From assembly GCF_039541815.1 (NCBI RefSeq), contig NZ_BAABGY010000007.1:1-64000 (forward strand): DNA of 64,000 nt, in the 5' to 3' direction. The translations under genes and the position numbers were made by a program. The notes under the pieces are model-generated. The model saw only the letters and a program-made list of their open reading frames with translations, was not told where the DNA came from and made no database searches. The stretch is from Flavisolibacter amylovorans (lineage in GTDB: Bacteria > Bacteroidota > Bacteroidia > Chitinophagales > Chitinophagaceae). This document shows, piece by piece, positions 35,237-43,423 of the stretch. The first letter of the stretch is position 1. Every line of letters begins with the position of its first letter.

Positions 35237-35531
35237 CGATTTTGGAAAGGTTTGGAAGGCGCGTTTTACCGACCGCCCCGGCCCACGCTGCCGGCAATAC
35301 ACATGATCGCCTTTTGTCAGGCGTTGCCCGGCGCACTTACGGATGGGGATAAGCGCAGCTCGTCGGTTCGCCGCTGCAGCCCCGCCTGCCGCGCCCGGAA
35401 AAGGGGTGAAGATGCAACAGGTCCGACCGGCCGCACCGAAGCTGCGCATTCTGCTAAAGCGCACTTGCGGCTTGGTAGGGTAATTGTTGCCCGAACCCCG
35501 AACCAATTATTTCCAACAAACAAAAACGAGT

Positions 35532-35960
35532 ATGAAAAAGATCTTGCTGTCTGCAGGTATCGCCATCGCCCTGATCAGCTGCGCCGACAATGGCCAGGGA
35601 AATAACGCGAGCACAGACTCCACAACGAACACGACGACCACAACCACGGGCACCGACACAACCGGCGCGTCGGGCACCGGCACCGGCACGATGCCCGGTG
35701 GCGACACGATGTCGGGCGGCACCGGAACAGGTACGGGTACCGGCACCGGAACAGGAACCGGAACAGGCACTGGTACCGGCACGGGTACTTCCGGTAGCGG
35801 TACCGGCACGGGCACATCTGGTTCCGGCACTGGTACTTCCGGATCCGGTACGGGTACTTCGGGCTCCGGTACGGGCACGGGCACCGGCACTTCGGGTGGC
35901 GGCACCACGGGCGGCGGTACCACCGGTGGTGGCACTACTCCTTCGGGCGGTGGTCGCTAA
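35532..35960 (+). CDS. Gly/Thr-repeat lipoprotein
   Basis: A 142-residue lipoprotein. The signal peptide MKKILLSAGIAIALISC ends in a lipobox with C17 as the lipidation site. A Thr/Asn/Asp-rich stretch follows, then about 90 residues built from GT, SGSGT and GGGTT repeats, ending PSGGGR. There is no folded domain; it is likely a flexible surface-exposed or periplasmic tether. The repeat DNA is a 6-bp-period tract (GGTACC/GGCACC-like) and should vary in length between strains. The DUF4142 lipoprotein at 40.9 kb has a similar TTTT/GTS linker after its lipobox. Confidence 0.75.
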   Translation: MKKILLSAGIAIALISCADNGQGNNASTDSTTNTTTTTTGTDTTGASGTGTGTMPGGDTMSGGTGTGTGTGTGTGTGTGTGTGTGTSGSGTGTGTSGSGTGTSGSGTGTSGSGTGTGTGTSGGGTTGGGTTGGGTTPSGGGR

Positions 35961-35996
35961 GCTTTCCGCACCGCCCGCTCCGCGCGGTTCCGGCGC

Positions 35997-36034
35997 AAAA
36001 AAAGCCCCCGACGATCTTGTCGGGGGCTTTTTCC
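35997..36034. terminator. Bidirectional terminator between convergent genes
   Basis: Stem AAGCCCCCGAC/GTCGGGGGCTT with GATCTT in the loop, A and T runs on both sides. It serves the lipoprotein gene and the anti-sigma gene. The stem is the same as at 33107-33142. Confidence 0.85.
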
Positions 36035-36040
36035 TTTTGG

Positions 36041-36562
36041 TCAGGATAGCCGCTCGAGCCGCTCGCGGCTCTTCCGGGCCAGGAACCGCTCCAGCAACAG
36101 GAGGCCCAGCAGCACATTTACCATAAGGAACCCGTTGACGAAGTCGTTGCTCCAGATGCGGCTGAAGTCGGTCTTGGGAAGCTCAAGGCCGAGCGGGTTG
36201 CTGCTGCCGGCGGGCGCCGCCCAGTTGATCATCCCGATCGCATAAACCAGGAAGCCGACGAGCAACACGCCGAAGAAGGCGGCGATGCCCCAGATGATGC
36301 GCTTGTTGATATAGTTGCGGGTGGAAGGTGCGATCTGCTCGCGGGCAATGGCCTCCATGACGTTGCGGGTGAAGCGCATCGGCGGCTCCTCGAGTTCGAG
36401 GTCTGCGCTGAGCAGCCGGTTGAGCTCCAGCAGCTCGGCATATTGAGCGCGCCAGGCGCTGTTTTCGCGGATGAGCCGATCGATGGCGCTTCGCTCTTCG
36501 TCGCTCCCGCCCCCGTCGATATAGGACCAGAGGCGCTCTTCCATTTCCATCCCGTTGTCCAT
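36041..36562 (-). CDS. Putative anti-sigma factor (membrane protein)
   Basis: A 173-residue protein. Its acidic N-terminal helical domain (MEERLWSYIDGGGSDEERSAIDRLI) resembles zinc-less anti-sigma domains, a transmembrane helix lies at about 88-112, and a second hydrophobic helix at about 140-160 is followed by a basic tail (RKSRERLERL). It lacks the HxxxCxxC zinc motif. The call rests mainly on context: it starts 12 bases after the ECF sigma gene on the same strand. Membrane anchoring would hold the sigma factor until a signal arrives (inference). Confidence 0.7.
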   Translation of the reverse strand: MDNGMEMEERLWSYIDGGGSDEERSAIDRLIRENSAWRAQYAELLELNRLLSADLELEEPPMRFTRNVMEAIAREQIAPSTRNYINKRIIWGIAAFFGVLLVGFLVYAIGMINWAAPAGSSNPLGLELPKTDFSRIWSNDFVNGFLMVNVLLGLLLLERFLARKSRERLERLS

Positions 36563-36574
36563 AGCTCTTTCGTT

Positions 36575-37162
36575 TTAATGTTCCTGAATATCGCGCACCT
36601 CCGCCGCAAAGTGCGTCTCCATTTTCTCCTTCAGCCGCGTGCGGGCGCGGTGCAGCTTTACCTTGGCGTTATTGGCCGTGATGCCCATGACCGACGCGAT
36701 CTCGTCGAGGCTCTGCTCGCCCTTGTAAAAAAGCGTGAGGATCTGGGCGTCGTCAGGGGCCAGCAGGCGGATCGCTGCGTTTACCATCCCGGCCCTCGAT
36801 TTTTGCTCCACCGTATCGGCCCTCATCCCGCCGTCGAGGTTGTCGGCACGCGCATAAACGGCCTCGTCGTCGAGCGACTGCGTGTCCACCCGCTTTTTCC
36901 GGAGCCAGGTGAGCGCGCTCGTGGTGGCCACCGTATACAGCCAGGTGCTGAATTTCGAAGCCCCCTTGAAGTCGGCGAGCGACCGGTAGGCCTTCACGAA
37001 CACATCCTGGGCCACTTCCTCAGCGTCTTCGCGGCTCTTGACATACCGGAGCACGACGGTAAACACGAAGCCCTGGTAGCGCTCCACGAGTCCGGCATAA
37101 GCGCCGGAATCGCCGCGGAGCACCTGCCCGATGATCGCTATATCAGCCGTTTCGGTGTGCAT
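36575..37162 (-). CDS. ECF-type RNA polymerase sigma factor
   Basis: A 195-residue sigma-70 family protein. Region 2 is clear (FVFTVVLRYVKSREDAEEVAQDVFVKAYRSLADFKG, with the FSTWLYTVATTSALTWLRKKR segment that binds the -10 element). Region 4 has LTLFYKGEQSLDEIASVMGITANNAKVKLHRARTRL, a helix-turn-helix for the -35 element. It is the first gene of the sigma/anti-sigma operon, with TACCTTCG about 41 bases upstream. Confidence 0.95.
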   Translation of the reverse strand: MHTETADIAIIGQVLRGDSGAYAGLVERYQGFVFTVVLRYVKSREDAEEVAQDVFVKAYRSLADFKGASKFSTWLYTVATTSALTWLRKKRVDTQSLDDEAVYARADNLDGGMRADTVEQKSRAGMVNAAIRLLAPDDAQILTLFYKGEQSLDEIASVMGITANNAKVKLHRARTRLKEKMETHFAAEVRDIQEH

Positions 37163-37202
37163 TCAGTGGGTAAGACTACCGCCGGAAGGCAGGAGTTACA
37201 GG

Positions 37203-37210
37203 CGAAGGTA
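37203..37210 (-). promoter_or_regulatory. Putative -7 element TACCTTCG of the sigma factor operon
   Basis: One mismatch from TAnnTTTG, next to the inverted array at 37217. Confidence 0.35.
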
Positions 37211-37216
37211 AATTTT

Positions 37217-37327
37217 TGGGAAGGTTTAGACGGTTTAGAGGTTGGTTCAGGAATGCCTGACCTCCTAAACCTTCTAAACCTCCTAAACCTTCTAAACCTC
37301 CTAAACCCCTAAACCTTCCTGAACCCC
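37217..37327. repeat. Inverted 9-bp arrays (GGTTTAGA / CTTCTAAAC)
   Basis: The left arm at 37217-37251 has GGTTTAGA-type units and the right arm at 37256-37326 has seven units alternating CTTCTAAAC and CTCCTAAAC. They are mirrored around CAGGAATGCCTG. The array fills the divergent gap between the sigma factor operon and glnS. Confidence 0.9.
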
Positions 37328-37335
37328 GGAACCCG

Positions 37336-37343
37336 TACTTTTG
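37336..37343 (+). promoter_or_regulatory. glnS: Promoter -7 element TACTTTTG of glnS
   Basis: Perfect TAnnTTTG, only 7 bases before the ATG. With the usual spacing, transcription would start at or within a base or two of the start codon. Confidence 0.55.
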
Positions 37344-37350
37344 TCCCCCT

Positions 37351-39018
37351 ATGTCAGAAGAAAAATCCCTGAATTTCATCGAGGAGATCATCGAGAAGGA
37401 CCTGAAGGAAGGTAAATACAAGAGCATCGTCACCCGCTTCCCGCCGGAGCCGAACGGCTACCTGCACATCGGTCATGCCACGAGCATCTGCCTCAACTTC
37501 GGCCTCACGCAGAAATACCCGGGCTATACCAACCTCCGTTTCGACGATACCAACCCCACCACCGAGGAGACCGAGTACGTAGACTCCATCAAGGAAGACG
37601 TGAAGTGGCTCGGCGTGGAGTGGAAGAACGAGGTGTATGCGTCCGACTACTTCGAGCAGCTCTACGAATATGCCGTTACCCTGATCAAAAAGGGCTATGC
37701 GTACGTCGACGACCTCACCTCCGAGCAGATCGCCGCCACCAAGGGATCCCATACCGAGCCGGGTAAGAACAGCCCGCACCGCGACCGCTCCATCGAGGAG
37801 AACCTGCAGCTTTTTGCCGACATGCGTGCCGGGAAATACAAGGACGGCGATAAGGTGCTGCGCGCGAAGATCGATATGGCGCACCCGAACCTGCTGATGC
37901 GCGACCCGCTGATGTACCGCATCAAGCACGCGCACCACCACCGCACCGGCGACGCCTGGTGCATCTACCCGATGTACGATTTCGCGCACGGGCAGAGCGA
38001 TTCTATCGAGAACGTGACGCATTCCATCTGCACGCTGGAATTCGTGCCGCACCGTGAGCTGTACGACTGGTTCATCGATAAGCTGGAGATCTTCCCCTCG
38101 CACCAGTACGAGTTTGCACGCCGCAACCTGACCTATACCGTAATGAGCAAGCGCAAGCTGAAGCAGCTCGTGGAAGAAAAGCATGTCGACGGCTGGGACG
38201 ATCCCAGGATGCCCACCATCTCCGGCATGCGCCGCCGCGGCTACACCCCCGAGGCCTTCCGCGACTTCTGCGACCGCGTGGGCATCGCCAAGCGCGAGAA
38301 CCTGATCGACGTAGGCCTGCTGGAATTCTGCGTGCGCGAGCACCTCAACAAGATCGCGCTGCGCCGCATGGTGGTGTTCGACCCGCTGAAAGTGGTGATC
38401 ACCAACTACCCGGAAGGCAACGGTCCGGAGCTGCTGCAAGGGGAAGACAACCCGGAGGACCCGAACAGCCCGACACGCGAGCTGCCCTTCACCCGCGAGC
38501 TCTTCATCGAGCGCGACGACTTCCTCGAGAATCCGCCCAAGAAATACTTCCGCCTGTTCCCCGGCGGCATGGTGCGCCTCAAGTTCGCGTATATCATCAA
38601 GTGCGAAGACGTAGTGAAAGATGCTGACGGCAACATCACCGAGCTGCACTGCACCTATATTCCCGAAAGCCGTAGCGGCTCCGACACGTCGGGCATCAAC
38701 GTAAAGGGCACGCTGCACTGGGTATCGGCAACCAACAACATCACCGCCGAAGTGCGCCTCTACGACCGCCTGTTCAAAGTCGAAGACCCGTCGAGCGAAG
38801 AAGGCGATTTCAAGGACTACATCAACGAGGCCTCCCTCGAGGTGCTGTCGACGGTATATGCCGAGCCCGCGCTCAAGAACGCGCGCATCAACGAGCGCTA
38901 CCAGTTTCTCCGCAAGGGCTACTTCACCCTCGACAATAAGGACACCTACGGGCGCCTTGTCTTTAACCGCACCGTCGGCTTAAAAGACGCCTGGGCAAAA
39001 GAGCAAAAAAAGGTATAA
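37351..39018 (+). CDS. glnS: Glutamine--tRNA ligase
   Basis: A 555-residue class I synthetase that charges tRNA-Gln with glutamine. The HIGH motif is visible in PPEPNGYLHIGHATSI (residues 31-46). The MSKR version of KMSKS is in YTVMSKRKLKQLV, followed by WDDPRMPTISGMRRRGYTPEA, and the C-terminal anticodon-binding beta-barrels occupy the last 200 residues. GlnRS-specific features, such as LEFVPHRELYDWF, separate it from GltX. The length is normal. The gene lies divergent from the sigma operon and ends in an octamer array followed by a terminator. Confidence 0.97.
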   Translation: MSEEKSLNFIEEIIEKDLKEGKYKSIVTRFPPEPNGYLHIGHATSICLNFGLTQKYPGYTNLRFDDTNPTTEETEYVDSIKEDVKWLGVEWKNEVYASDYFEQLYEYAVTLIKKGYAYVDDLTSEQIAATKGSHTEPGKNSPHRDRSIEENLQLFADMRAGKYKDGDKVLRAKIDMAHPNLLMRDPLMYRIKHAHHHRTGDAWCIYPMYDFAHGQSDSIENVTHSICTLEFVPHRELYDWFIDKLEIFPSHQYEFARRNLTYTVMSKRKLKQLVEEKHVDGWDDPRMPTISGMRRRGYTPEAFRDFCDRVGIAKRENLIDVGLLEFCVREHLNKIALRRMVVFDPLKVVITNYPEGNGPELLQGEDNPEDPNSPTRELPFTRELFIERDDFLENPPKKYFRLFPGGMVRLKFAYIIKCEDVVKDADGNITELHCTYIPESRSGSDTSGINVKGTLHWVSATNNITAEVRLYDRLFKVEDPSSEEGDFKDYINEASLEVLSTVYAEPALKNARINERYQFLRKGYFTLDNKDTYGRLVFNRTVGLKDAWAKEQKKV

Positions 39019-39052
39019 CGTGCTAATGGGGTAATGTGCTAATGGGGTAATG
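39019..39052. repeat. 8-bp tandem array, word TAATGGGG / TAATGTGC
   Basis: Four alternating octamers start right after the glnS stop codon. The word is the reverse complement of the CATTACCC family at 2074-2131. Confidence 0.85.
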
Positions 39053-39054
39053 GC

Positions 39055-39088
39055 AAAGGCCCGGATCGCGTAGCGATCCGGGCCTTTT
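39055..39088 (+). terminator. glnS: Terminator of glnS
   Basis: Long perfect stem AAAGGCCCGGATCGC/GCGATCCGGGCCTTT with a GTA loop, then TTTTGC. Confidence 0.85.
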
Positions 39089-39142
39089 GCTTGAGGGTAA
39101 AGCTCTGGGCGAGGTGTGAAATAGAAAAGTATCACCAGCCTA

Positions 39143-39172
39143 AGTTCCCCCTTCGGGGGACAGGGGGCCGGG
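39143..39172. repeat. REP-like palindrome TTCCCCCTTCGGGGGACAGGGGG
   Basis: A dispersed-type palindromic element (CCCCC TTCG GGGGG, then ACAGGGGGCC) directly after the stop codon of the serine hydrolase on the minus strand. A related element is at 43386-43423. Confidence 0.6.
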
Positions 39173-40687
39173 TCATTTTTTTATGAACACATACGGGTCC
39201 TGCTCGGCATATTCGTTTTGCCTGGTGGTCACTGATTTCACCTTGCCTTTGATGGCGTCGAACTTGATGGCGAAGATCCCGAACTCGATATTGTTGTATT
39301 CCATCAGCCACTCGTCGTTGTCCATGTAGGTAAGGCTCGCGCGCAGGTCGTCGTGGTTGAGAAACCGGATCTGGAGCCCGCTGCCTTCATTGGTGATGCG
39401 GATATTGCCGTACAGCGGGTTCTGGTAGGTGCCGGTGTACTCGGCGATCGGAAGCGGAGGAACAACGCCTTTTACCCGGGCGCGCCAGCCGGCGATCTCT
39501 TTCAGCTGTCCGTCCATATCGCGTCGGAACGAGGGCAGGAACTGCTGGCTCCGGTTGACCCAAGGCACGCCGAGATACGCGTCAAGCACCTGGTAGCGCA
39601 GGGCCTCGAAGAAATTCTGGTTGTCGTTGTTGGTGAGGATGGCGATGCCAAGCCGCTCTTCGGGCACGAAGCACACGTTGCTGACCATACCGCCGGCGCC
39701 GCCGGTATGCCAGTATACCTGCCGGCCGTTGTAGTCGGTGGCGAAAAGTCCGAGGCCATAGCCGCGGAAATGCGTCGGGAAGGCCCCGGAGCGCCGGCTC
39801 CCGGTCATGATGTTGACGTCGCGGGTTTTTTGCAGCACCGCGAAGGGCAACACCTGCTTGCCGTTGACGCGGCCGCTGTCGAGCTGGAGGCGCAGCCACT
39901 GGGCCAGGTCTTCCACGTTGCTCACCATGCTGGCGGCAGGGGCGAGGTTATTCCAGTTGTCGTAGGGAACGCGCTGCAGGGTGCCGGTAAAAGAGCTCGT
40001 GTAGGGCGCCGATACGTTTGGCTGCTTGTCGATGCCGGTCGAGAGCATGAGCGTTTGCTTCATGCCGGCAGGGAGCACGATGGAGTCGCGTACGAAGTCT
40101 TCCCAGCTGCGGCCGGTAACGCGGGGTACTACTTCGCCGGCGGTCAGGAAGCAGCTGTTGCAGTACCCGTAGTCCTGCCGGAACTGGCCCGAAGGCTTCA
40201 GCAGCCGCATCCGCCGGATCACCTCCTCGCGCGAGAGCTTCGAGTTCCAGAAGGTGAAATCGCCCTGGAAGGTCTTGGTGCCGATGCGGTGCGCCAGCAG
40301 GTCGCGAAAGGTGACGAGCTGCGCCGAGATCGGGTCGTACAGCCGGTAATCGGGAAAGTATTTCGAGACCGGGTCGTCGATGCGCAGCTTGCCGCGCTGC
40401 TCGAGGAGCGCCAGCGCCGTTCCGGTAAAGAGCTTCGTGTTGCTCGCGATCATGAAGAGCGTTTGCGCGTCCACGGGTTGGCGTGTTTCGATATTGCGCA
40501 CGCCATAGCCTTTTTGCAGCACCACGCGTCCGTCTTTCACGATCACCACGGCCAGGCCGGGAATGTCCCAGTCCTTGAGGCCCTGCTGCACATAGCGGTC
40601 GAAAGAGTCGGAGACGAAGGCGGGCGCCTGGGCGCCGGCGGTGCTGCCCAGGGTCAACAGGGAACAGAAAGCAATGATCTTTTTCAT
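39173..40687 (-). CDS. Secreted serine hydrolase, class C beta-lactamase / PBP-like, with DUF3471-like C-terminus
   Basis: A 504-residue protein with a signal peptide (MKKIIAFCSLLTLGSTAGAQ). The penicillin-binding catalytic motifs are present: SxxK as S82-N-T-K85 (FMIASNTKLFTG), YxN as YCN in DYGYCNSCF, and HTGG in YWHTGGAGGM. After about residue 390 a beta-rich domain resembling DUF3471 follows (IAEYTGTYQNPLYG). Such enzymes act as esterases, D-amino-peptidases or peptide hydrolases in the periplasm; true beta-lactamase activity is not implied. I chose the ATG at 40687; upstream in-frame sequence has no coding character. Confidence 0.9.
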   Translation of the reverse strand: MKKIIAFCSLLTLGSTAGAQAPAFVSDSFDRYVQQGLKDWDIPGLAVVIVKDGRVVLQKGYGVRNIETRQPVDAQTLFMIASNTKLFTGTALALLEQRGKLRIDDPVSKYFPDYRLYDPISAQLVTFRDLLAHRIGTKTFQGDFTFWNSKLSREEVIRRMRLLKPSGQFRQDYGYCNSCFLTAGEVVPRVTGRSWEDFVRDSIVLPAGMKQTLMLSTGIDKQPNVSAPYTSSFTGTLQRVPYDNWNNLAPAASMVSNVEDLAQWLRLQLDSGRVNGKQVLPFAVLQKTRDVNIMTGSRRSGAFPTHFRGYGLGLFATDYNGRQVYWHTGGAGGMVSNVCFVPEERLGIAILTNNDNQNFFEALRYQVLDAYLGVPWVNRSQQFLPSFRRDMDGQLKEIAGWRARVKGVVPPLPIAEYTGTYQNPLYGNIRITNEGSGLQIRFLNHDDLRASLTYMDNDEWLMEYNNIEFGIFAIKFDAIKGKVKSVTTRQNEYAEQDPYVFIKK

Positions 40688-40855
40688 CAGGTGGGTTATG
40701 GACCGTAAAATACGGGAATTCCCTATTTGAGGCGGGCCGCCATATTGCTGAGCGGCAACTTGCGGTGGCGCGCCTGATCGTACGCCGTGGTATAGCCCGG
40801 CCGTAGCTGGCATAAGATTTTCAGGTTAAAGGCATTCCTCACCAACAAAAAGTTT

Positions 40856-41485
40856 ATGAAACAAAAGCTTCTCTTGCCGGCCCTCATCGCGGCGATCGCG
40901 TTCACGTCCTGTAACGGCGACGGTGCCTCCAGCAACGGCAGCACGGACACGACGGTCAGCACCACCACCACCAACAGCACCGATACGGGCAGCACGTCTA
41001 CCGGTCCTGGTACTTCGAATGCCGGCGCCACCACCACTACCGGCACGCCGCTCAACGAGGCCGACCAGGCCTTCGTACGCAAGGCGGCCATGGGCGGCAC
41101 CATGGAAGTGCAGGCCGGCCAGGTAGCCCAGCAGAACGGTCAGCACGAGCGCGTGAAGGCATTTGCTTCGATGATGGTCAACGACCACACGAACGCCAAC
41201 AACGAGCTGAAGCAGCTGGCCACGTCGCGCGGCCTCATGCTCACCGACTCGGTAGACGCGAAGATGCAGCAGCACATGACGGCCATGCAGAAGATGCAGG
41301 GCAAGGCATTCGATAAGCACTATATGGACATGATGGTGAACGACCACAGCAAGACCATCGCCGACTTCGAGAAAGCCGCCAGCGGCGCCAACGATCCCGA
41401 CCTGAAGGCCTGGGCCGCCAAGATGCTGCCCGCGCTGAAGATGCACAAGGACAGCGCCACTGCCATCAACAAAGCGATCAAGTAG
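40856..41485 (+). CDS. DUF4142 lipoprotein
   Basis: A 209-residue lipoprotein. Its signal peptide ends in IAFTSC with C19 as the lipidation site. A Ser/Thr/Gly linker of about 50 residues leads to a four-helix, ferritin-like DUF4142 domain (LNEADQAFVRKAAMGGTMEVQAGQ, then VKAFASMMVNDH, YMDMMVNDHSKTIADFEKA). The function of DUF4142 is not established; members are envelope-located and often stress-associated. A terminator lies 30 bases after the stop codon. Confidence 0.9.
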   Translation: MKQKLLLPALIAAIAFTSCNGDGASSNGSTDTTVSTTTTNSTDTGSTSTGPGTSNAGATTTTGTPLNEADQAFVRKAAMGGTMEVQAGQVAQQNGQHERVKAFASMMVNDHTNANNELKQLATSRGLMLTDSVDAKMQQHMTAMQKMQGKAFDKHYMDMMVNDHSKTIADFEKAASGANDPDLKAWAAKMLPALKMHKDSATAINKAIK

Positions 41486-41511
41486 TTTTTGGTTTTGGAA
41501 ATAGAGTTCAG

Positions 41512-41540
41512 AAAAGACGCGCCCTGTGGCGCGTCTTTTT
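41512..41540 (+). terminator. Terminator of the DUF4142 gene
   Basis: Stem AAGACGCGCC/GGCGCGTCTT with a CTGT loop and five T. Confidence 0.85.
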
Positions 41541-41580
41541 CGTGAGCGGGTGAGCGCGTGAGTGGATGCGCGGGTGAGCA
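41541..41580. repeat. 8-bp array, word GTGAGCGG
   Basis: Four to five degenerate octamers (GTGAGCGG, GTGAGCGC, GTGAGTGG) begin on the last base of the DUF4142 terminator. Confidence 0.75.
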
Positions 41581-41716
41581 CTGGTACGGTACTCGATTGC
41601 ACCGGCCGAACAGCACGTCGCGAAGCTTTGTGACGGAGCAGGTAACATTATCCGAACCTTTCCTTCAGTAACACCGCCCGGCGCACTCTGGTAAGTCTCC
41701 CGCTGTGAACGACCCT

Positions 41717-41753
41717 TACCAATAAACCAATAGACAAGTAAACCAATAAACGC
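41717..41753. repeat. 8-bp array, word ACCAATAA
   Basis: Four octamers (ACCAATAA, ACCAATAG, ACAAGTAA, ACCAATAA) end about 12 bases from the stop codon of the mutase gene. Confidence 0.75.
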
Positions 41754-41765
41754 GCGCAGCGCTAC

Positions 41766-43325
41766 TCACGATCCCCGGTACTCCCCGTACACCCCGCGCA
41801 GCACGTCGGCGATCTCGCCGAGGGTCGCGTAGGCTTCCACCGATTCAATGACGGCGGGCATCAGGTTCGTTCCGTCAGTCGCACATTGGCGCACGCGCTC
41901 GAGGCAGCCCGCTACCGCCACCGCATTGCGGCGCGCGCGCAGCGTGCGCAGCTTTTCTGATTGCATTTCGCGGATCGAGTCGTCGATGCGAAACCCCGGC
42001 ACCGGAGATTCTTTGTCGACCGTGAACTTGTTGACGCCCACGATGATCTTCTCGCCGCTTTCGATGCCGCGCTGGTAGTCGTAAGCGCTACGCGCGATGG
42101 CTTCCTGGATGAAGCCCTGCTCGATGGCCGGCACCGATCCACCGAGCGCATCGATCTGCCCGATCAGCTCCCAGGCCTTGCCTTCGACTTCGTCGGTGAG
42201 TGCTTCCACGAAGTAGGAGCCCGCCAGTGGATCTACGGTATCGGGGGCGCCGCTCTCAAAGGCCACCACCTGCTGCGTGCGCAGCGCGATGCGGGCCGCT
42301 TCCTCGGTAGGCAGGCTCAGCGCCTCGTCGTAGCCGTTGGTGTGCAGCGACTGTGTGCCGCCCAGTACGGCGGCCAGCGTTTGGATGGTGACGCGCGAGA
42401 TATTGTTCAGCGGCTGCTGCGCGGTGAGGGTGGAGCCCCCTGTTTGTGTATGGAAGCGCAGCATCATGGCCTTGGGGTCGGTGGCGCCGAGGTCCTTCAT
42501 CATGCGGGCCCACATGCGGCGTGCAGCGCGGAACTTGGCCACTTCCTCAAAGAGGTTGTTGTGCGCGTTGAAGAAGAAGGAGAGCCGCTTGCCGAATACG
42601 TTGATGTCGAGGCCTTTCGCGAGGGCGGCCTGCACGTAGGCCTTGCCATTGGAAAGGGTAAACGCGATCTCCTGCACGGCGGTGGAGCCTGCCTCGCGGA
42701 TGTGGTAGCCGGAGATCGAAATCGTGTTCCATTTCGGGAGCTCCTTGCTGCACCACTCGAAGATGTCGGTGATGATGCGCATCGAGGGCTTCGGCGGGTA
42801 GATATAGGTGCCGCGGGCGGCGTACTCCTTGAGAATGTCGTTCTGGATCGTTCCCGAGATCTTTTTGAGGTCGGCGCCCTGGCGCTTGGCCTGCGCTACG
42901 TAGAAGGAGAGGAGGATATAGGCCGTGGCGTTGATGGTCATGGACGTGGATACCTCTTCGAGCCTGATACCGTCGAAGAGGATACCGATGTCTTCGAGCG
43001 AGTCGATGGCTACGCCCACCTTGCCTACTTCGCCTTCCGCCAGCGCGTGGTCGGAGTCGTAGCCGATCTGCGTGGGCAGGTCGAAGGCCACGGAAAGGCC
43101 CATCACGCCCTGCGAGAGCAGGTAGTGGTAGCGTTTGTTGCTTTCCTCGGCCGTGGAGAAACCAGCATACTGCCGCATCGTCCAGAGCTTGCCGCGGTAC
43201 ATATCGGGCTGCACGCCGCGGGTGAACGGAAATTCCCCCGGCGGCTCCGTGAGGGGAGAGGGGCGGTCCTGTTGCGTATAGAGCGGCTTTATCTCGATGC
43301 CGGAGTCGGTGTGGAGGGGCTTCAT
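41766..43325 (-). CDS. Methylmalonyl-CoA mutase family, catalytic (barrel) subunit without B12 domain
   Basis: A 519-residue protein covering only the (beta/alpha)8 catalytic domain: FTRGVQPDMYRGKLWTMRQYAGFSTAEESN, GLSVAFDLPTQIGYDSD, GTIQNDILKEY, SISGYHIREAGS, GGTQSLHTNGYDEAL. The protein stops where the linker to the cobalamin-binding domain would begin, so it needs a separate small B12 subunit, which is not in this window. The tyrosine in RQYAGFS and the arginine nine residues after the Asn of TIQND (AARGTYIYPP) match those tied to methylmalonyl-CoA rather than isobutyryl-CoA substrates (known residues of the propionibacterial enzyme, aligned by eye). A heptad array abuts the start codon. 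Confidence 0.9.
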   Translation of the reverse strand: MKPLHTDSGIEIKPLYTQQDRPSPLTEPPGEFPFTRGVQPDMYRGKLWTMRQYAGFSTAEESNKRYHYLLSQGVMGLSVAFDLPTQIGYDSDHALAEGEVGKVGVAIDSLEDIGILFDGIRLEEVSTSMTINATAYILLSFYVAQAKRQGADLKKISGTIQNDILKEYAARGTYIYPPKPSMRIITDIFEWCSKELPKWNTISISGYHIREAGSTAVQEIAFTLSNGKAYVQAALAKGLDINVFGKRLSFFFNAHNNLFEEVAKFRAARRMWARMMKDLGATDPKAMMLRFHTQTGGSTLTAQQPLNNISRVTIQTLAAVLGGTQSLHTNGYDEALSLPTEEAARIALRTQQVVAFESGAPDTVDPLAGSYFVEALTDEVEGKAWELIGQIDALGGSVPAIEQGFIQEAIARSAYDYQRGIESGEKIIVGVNKFTVDKESPVPGFRIDDSIREMQSEKLRTLRARRNAVAVAGCLERVRQCATDGTNLMPAVIESVEAYATLGEIADVLRGVYGEYRGS

Positions 43326-43356
43326 TCGTGAATCGTCAATCGTGAATCGTGAATAG
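43326..43356. repeat. Heptad array GTGAATC / GTCAATC abutting a start codon
   Basis: Four exact 7-bp units lie immediately upstream of the mutase ATG on the minus strand, so they occupy the ribosome-binding position. Same word as at 26854-26998. Confidence 0.9.
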
Positions 43357-43385
43357 GCGCACCTGTCACGATGGATGTAGTTTCG

Positions 43386-43423
43386 AACTCCCCTCTCCTT
43401 TGGAGTGGGGCTGGGGGCGAGGT
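43386..43423. repeat. REP-like palindrome CCCCTCTCCTTTGGAGTGGGG
   Basis: CTCCCCTCTCC pairs with GGAGTGGGG around TTT, followed by CTGGGGGCGAGG. I recall this as a widespread Bacteroidota intergenic element. Its right end touches the stop codon of the next gene. Confidence 0.65.
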
